Below, in pieces: positions 42,016 to 43,932 of a DNA stretch of 43,932 nt. Made by a program: the position numbers and the translations under genes. Source of the DNA: an uncultured Bacilli bacterium (lineage in GTDB: Bacteria; Bacillota_I; Bacilli_A; RF39; UBA660); contig CANRPY010000010.1 of NCBI GenBank assembly GCA_947632595.1, forward strand, positions 1 through 43,932. The letters are read 5' to 3'. The stretch's first letter is position 1. The number at the start of each line of letters is the position of its first letter. The notes below the pieces were generated by a model. It was not told the origin of the DNA. It searched no databases and saw nothing but the letters and a program-made list of their open reading frames with translations.

Positions 42016-42777
42016 ATGCTACATTTATTTCGACTTGCTAATGGGAAAAATCTTTTGGTTCGAAAAAGTAAAGTAGGAAAAATTCATGAGAATGCCATTG
42101 AGTTTGAACACTCTTATGAAGATGGTATGAAATTATATGAAGAGTATCGTAAAAAATCTATAGAAGAAGATATTTACTATTTAAAAGGTAGTAAATTTAT
42201 GAAGATGTTTTTAAAGAAATTTCGAAATGTTCCCCATTTTTATCATTTTTTTATCAATCATTTTAATCGACTAGATCAAAAAGAACCTAGAATTCCTTTA
42301 GATATTGGGTTAAAAATAGAAGAACTGATTTCTACGAAAGAAGCTTTTCTTGGAATGCATCGAAGTGATTCTATTCTTGGTAAACCGGTTTTAGAAGATA
42401 AAATTTTATATGCTATTATGAGGGAGGGATTAATTGACAATGGAGCTGCTATGCAAGGAGCGTTTTCTTCTTATGTGTCTCCTAGTCAAACGGTTTCTCC
42501 TGCCAATGACCCGATTCTCGCAATTGATCTTTTAAAAACTTCTTTTCGGGGATCTAGTGGTGCAGTATTGGTCTTACTTCCTAGAAAATATATTAATGGG
42601 CAATTTGATCTATTAAGGAATGTTGATCCTAAATGTGTTTTTCAATATGATGAGAAAGGGATTTGTTATATCAAACCAGAATTTATTGTTGGATATATTC
42701 ATCAAGATTCTAATGGATTCCAGTTTTACTCTAGAGAGGAAATATTAGCCAATCATCCAAAAAGAGGACTTTCATAA
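42016..42777 (+). CDS. protein of unknown function, possible ADP-ribosyltransferase-like fold
   Basis: 253 residues from ATG 42016, after GAGGTTGATTTGT. The frame is open further upstream but there encodes only hydrophobic noise overlapping the divergent gene. Residues 1-105 are charged and helical. Residues 110-230 show an order seen in ADP-ribosyltransferase-like proteins: a strand with His115-Arg116 (FLGMHRSD), a helix ending REGLIDNG, a Ser/Thr strand (YVSPSQTVSP), SSGAVLVLLPRKYI, and a last strand with Glu222 (IKPEFIVGYI). This is pattern inference, not a family match I can confirm. No signal peptide. Monocistronic; the stop is inside a shared terminator. Confidence 0.8.
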   Translation: MLHLFRLANGKNLLVRKSKVGKIHENAIEFEHSYEDGMKLYEEYRKKSIEEDIYYLKGSKFMKMFLKKFRNVPHFYHFFINHFNRLDQKEPRIPLDIGLKIEELISTKEAFLGMHRSDSILGKPVLEDKILYAIMREGLIDNGAAMQGAFSSYVSPSQTVSPANDPILAIDLLKTSFRGSSGAVLVLLPRKYINGQFDLLRNVDPKCVFQYDEKGICYIKPEFIVGYIHQDSNGFQFYSREEILANHPKRGLS

Positions 42778-42788
42778 GTCCTCTTTTT
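42759..42788. terminator. bidirectional terminator containing the stop of the unknown gene and the edge of the surface-protein stop
   Basis: Perfect 12-bp stem: AAAAAGAGGACT at 42759-42770 and AGTCCTCTTTTT at 42777-42788, loop of six. Suited to both directions. Confidence 0.88.
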
Positions 42789-43932
42789 ATGCTTCTTCAT
42801 AACGATACTCTAGTACAGATTCATTTCCTGCTTCATCATAAGCTACAACTTTATAGTTCCCAGTTCCAGTCCATAGTCCGTTGCTTCTTGAATACATTCC
42901 TGTTTTCTCATCATATGCGAATTTTGTGTTAGAAAAATTCCTATTGTATTCTTTGATTTGTTTTCCATCTTTGTATAGAAAGAAATTATATAAGTTACGA
43001 TCTTTCGCACTAAATTTTGTACTATTGGTTAGACCGTCTACTAATCCTGTAACTCCTATTTTGGGAACAGTAAAATCATAGACAACTTCATTTACAAGAG
43101 CATTTGTTATCGTTGTTGGATATGTTGTATTTCCTTTACTATCTGTCTTCTTTGCTTTATCGATTCCGTTTCCTGCTTGATCTGTTAAATTTTTAATTTG
43201 ATAGTCTACAACTTTTCCATCTTTTTCTAGAACATTATCTTTTATAAAGATACTTGCAGCATAGACATAATGTCCTGTAGTCCATCCAGCCGTTTCGTGG
43301 AATTTTGCTTCTTCTTCATTGATGACTAGCGTTGGCATTGTTGTTAATTCTTCTCCGACATCTAAAACAATAATGAATTTATCTCCTACTTTGGCAAGAG
43401 TGTTGTTACTTTTATTGTTTGTTCCTTCTACTCTAGCTTCAAGGACATTGGTTCTTACTGGGGTTGTATCATAAGTGTATTCTACGGACGCTTGATTTCC
43501 AGCTTTGTCGTAGGCTTCTACTTTGTATACGCCTTCTCCTTCCCATAAACCACAATTTCTTTTTCTCATCTTTGTTTCTTTATCTGTTGTAATATCCTCT
43601 TTATAAGTTTTTCTTATCTTTCCATTTCGATATAGAACAATCTTTTCTAGATTTAAGTCTGATGCTCCAAATCTACCATTATTGGTATAACCATCTTTTA
43701 AGTCTGATACATTTACTTTTGGTAGAGTAAAATCATAACGAATTGTGTTTGCATTTTCGTATGTTAATGTTTGTTTATCTTTTGCTTCTTTATATGTTAC
43801 ACCATTACCAGATTGATCTTTTAATCCTTTTACTTCATAATGAATCATTTGATTATCTTTTTCTGGAGATGCTTCTCTTATATAATAAGATGCGGCATAA
43901 ACTTTATTATCATTTGTATCTTGATCTTCAAC
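42787..43932 (-). CDS. C-terminal part of a repetitive Ig-like surface protein (cut by the window edge)
   Basis: The frame is open to the right edge; the first in-frame ATG (43848) is internal, because the codons before it (VYAASYYIRE) match a later repeat (VYAASIFIKD). At least 382 residues are visible. The unit is about 212-224 residues and occurs nearly twice: VYAAS, GLKDQSGNG/NLTDQAGNG, YDFTLPKV/YDFTVPKI, GLWEGEG/GLWTGTG and YKVEAYDKAGN/YKVVAYDEAGN recur in order. The YDxAGN ends are typical of bacterial Ig-like domains on cell-surface proteins. No LPXTG or membrane tail at the C-terminus, so anchoring must be elsewhere or non-covalent. Signal peptide not visible in this part. Confidence 0.85.
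   Translation of the reverse strand, partial: VEDQDTNDNKVYAASYYIREASPEKDNQMIHYEVKGLKDQSGNGVTYKEAKDKQTLTYENANTIRYDFTLPKVNVSDLKDGYTNNGRFGASDLNLEKIVLYRNGKIRKTYKEDITTDKETKMRKRNCGLWEGEGVYKVEAYDKAGNQASVEYTYDTTPVRTNVLEARVEGTNNKSNNTLAKVGDKFIIVLDVGEELTTMPTLVINEEEAKFHETAGWTTGHYVYAASIFIKDNVLEKDGKVVDYQIKNLTDQAGNGIDKAKKTDSKGNTTYPTTITNALVNEVVYDFTVPKIGVTGLVDGLTNSTKFSAKDRNLYNFFLYKDGKQIKEYNRNFSNTKFAYDEKTGMYSRSNGLWTGTGNYKVVAYDEAGNESVLEYRYEEA

Noticed and set aside
1-43932. Mycoplasma-like recoding of TGA to Trp
   Set aside because: TGA ends several well-aligned genes (uraA, yigZ, tdk, AI-2E family gene) and no gene needs TGA as Trp.

Overview
This 43.9 kb window comes from a low-GC bacterium of the phylum Bacillota. 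It uses the standard bacterial code: TGA ends several genes and tryptophan is TGG. The spoIIGA-sigE pair and spoIVB mark a lineage with endospore genes. Gene order recalls Bacilli (xerD-deoB, AI-2E permease then alaS, nusB-xseA-xseB). Very AT-rich DNA, tight overlaps and many small unknown proteins suggest an uncultured gut-type Bacilli lineage. The lineage is an inference; no marker here names a species. Nothing looks like a prophage, insertion sequence or CRISPR array.

Layout. 1-3.1 kb (+): an HTH protein, then a uracil-salvage operon (permease, upp) behind a leader with a 32-codon peptide and an intrinsic terminator. 3.1-4.0 kb: a long AT-rich gap without a convincing gene, holding two related 60-bp units and a recurring G-rich motif. 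4.0-7.8 kb: a small LPDTG surface protein, deoB-xerD (-) and rarA (+). 7.8-13.9 kb (-): AI-2E family permease, then an alanine-type T-box leader driving two P-loop kinases, alaS and holA. 14-19 kb: an IMPACT-family protein, thymidine kinase, the sporulation genes and a two-gene unknown module. 19-25 kb (-): nusB-xseA-xseB, mutS, a TPM-domain protein and a TM2 protein. 25-31 kb (-): a MarR-ABC-ABC exporter operon, a patatin and small unknown proteins. 31-36 kb (-): tRNA-Glu(CUC), murC, queH, a small kinase and an acyl-CoA synthetase. 36-42 kb (-): two ATPase-FtsX fusion ABC proteins and a DUF1846 protein. 42-43.9 kb: an unknown + strand protein that may have an ADP-ribosyltransferase-like fold, and the C-terminal part of a repetitive Ig-like surface protein that runs off the right edge.

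How the parts fit. Several genes serve nucleotide salvage (uraA-upp, deoB, tdk, possible nucleotide kinases), DNA maintenance (xerD, rarA, holA, xseAB, mutS) and sporulation. Regulation is compact. Convergent genes share hairpin terminators that contain both stop codons. Many starts carry an extended -10 (TGnTATAAT). The most interesting regulatory candidates are a pyrBI-like attenuator before the uracil operon, a tRNA promoter nested in the murC terminator loop, a palindrome over the murC -35 box, and a strong promoter making a roughly 50-nt transcript before the TPM gene.
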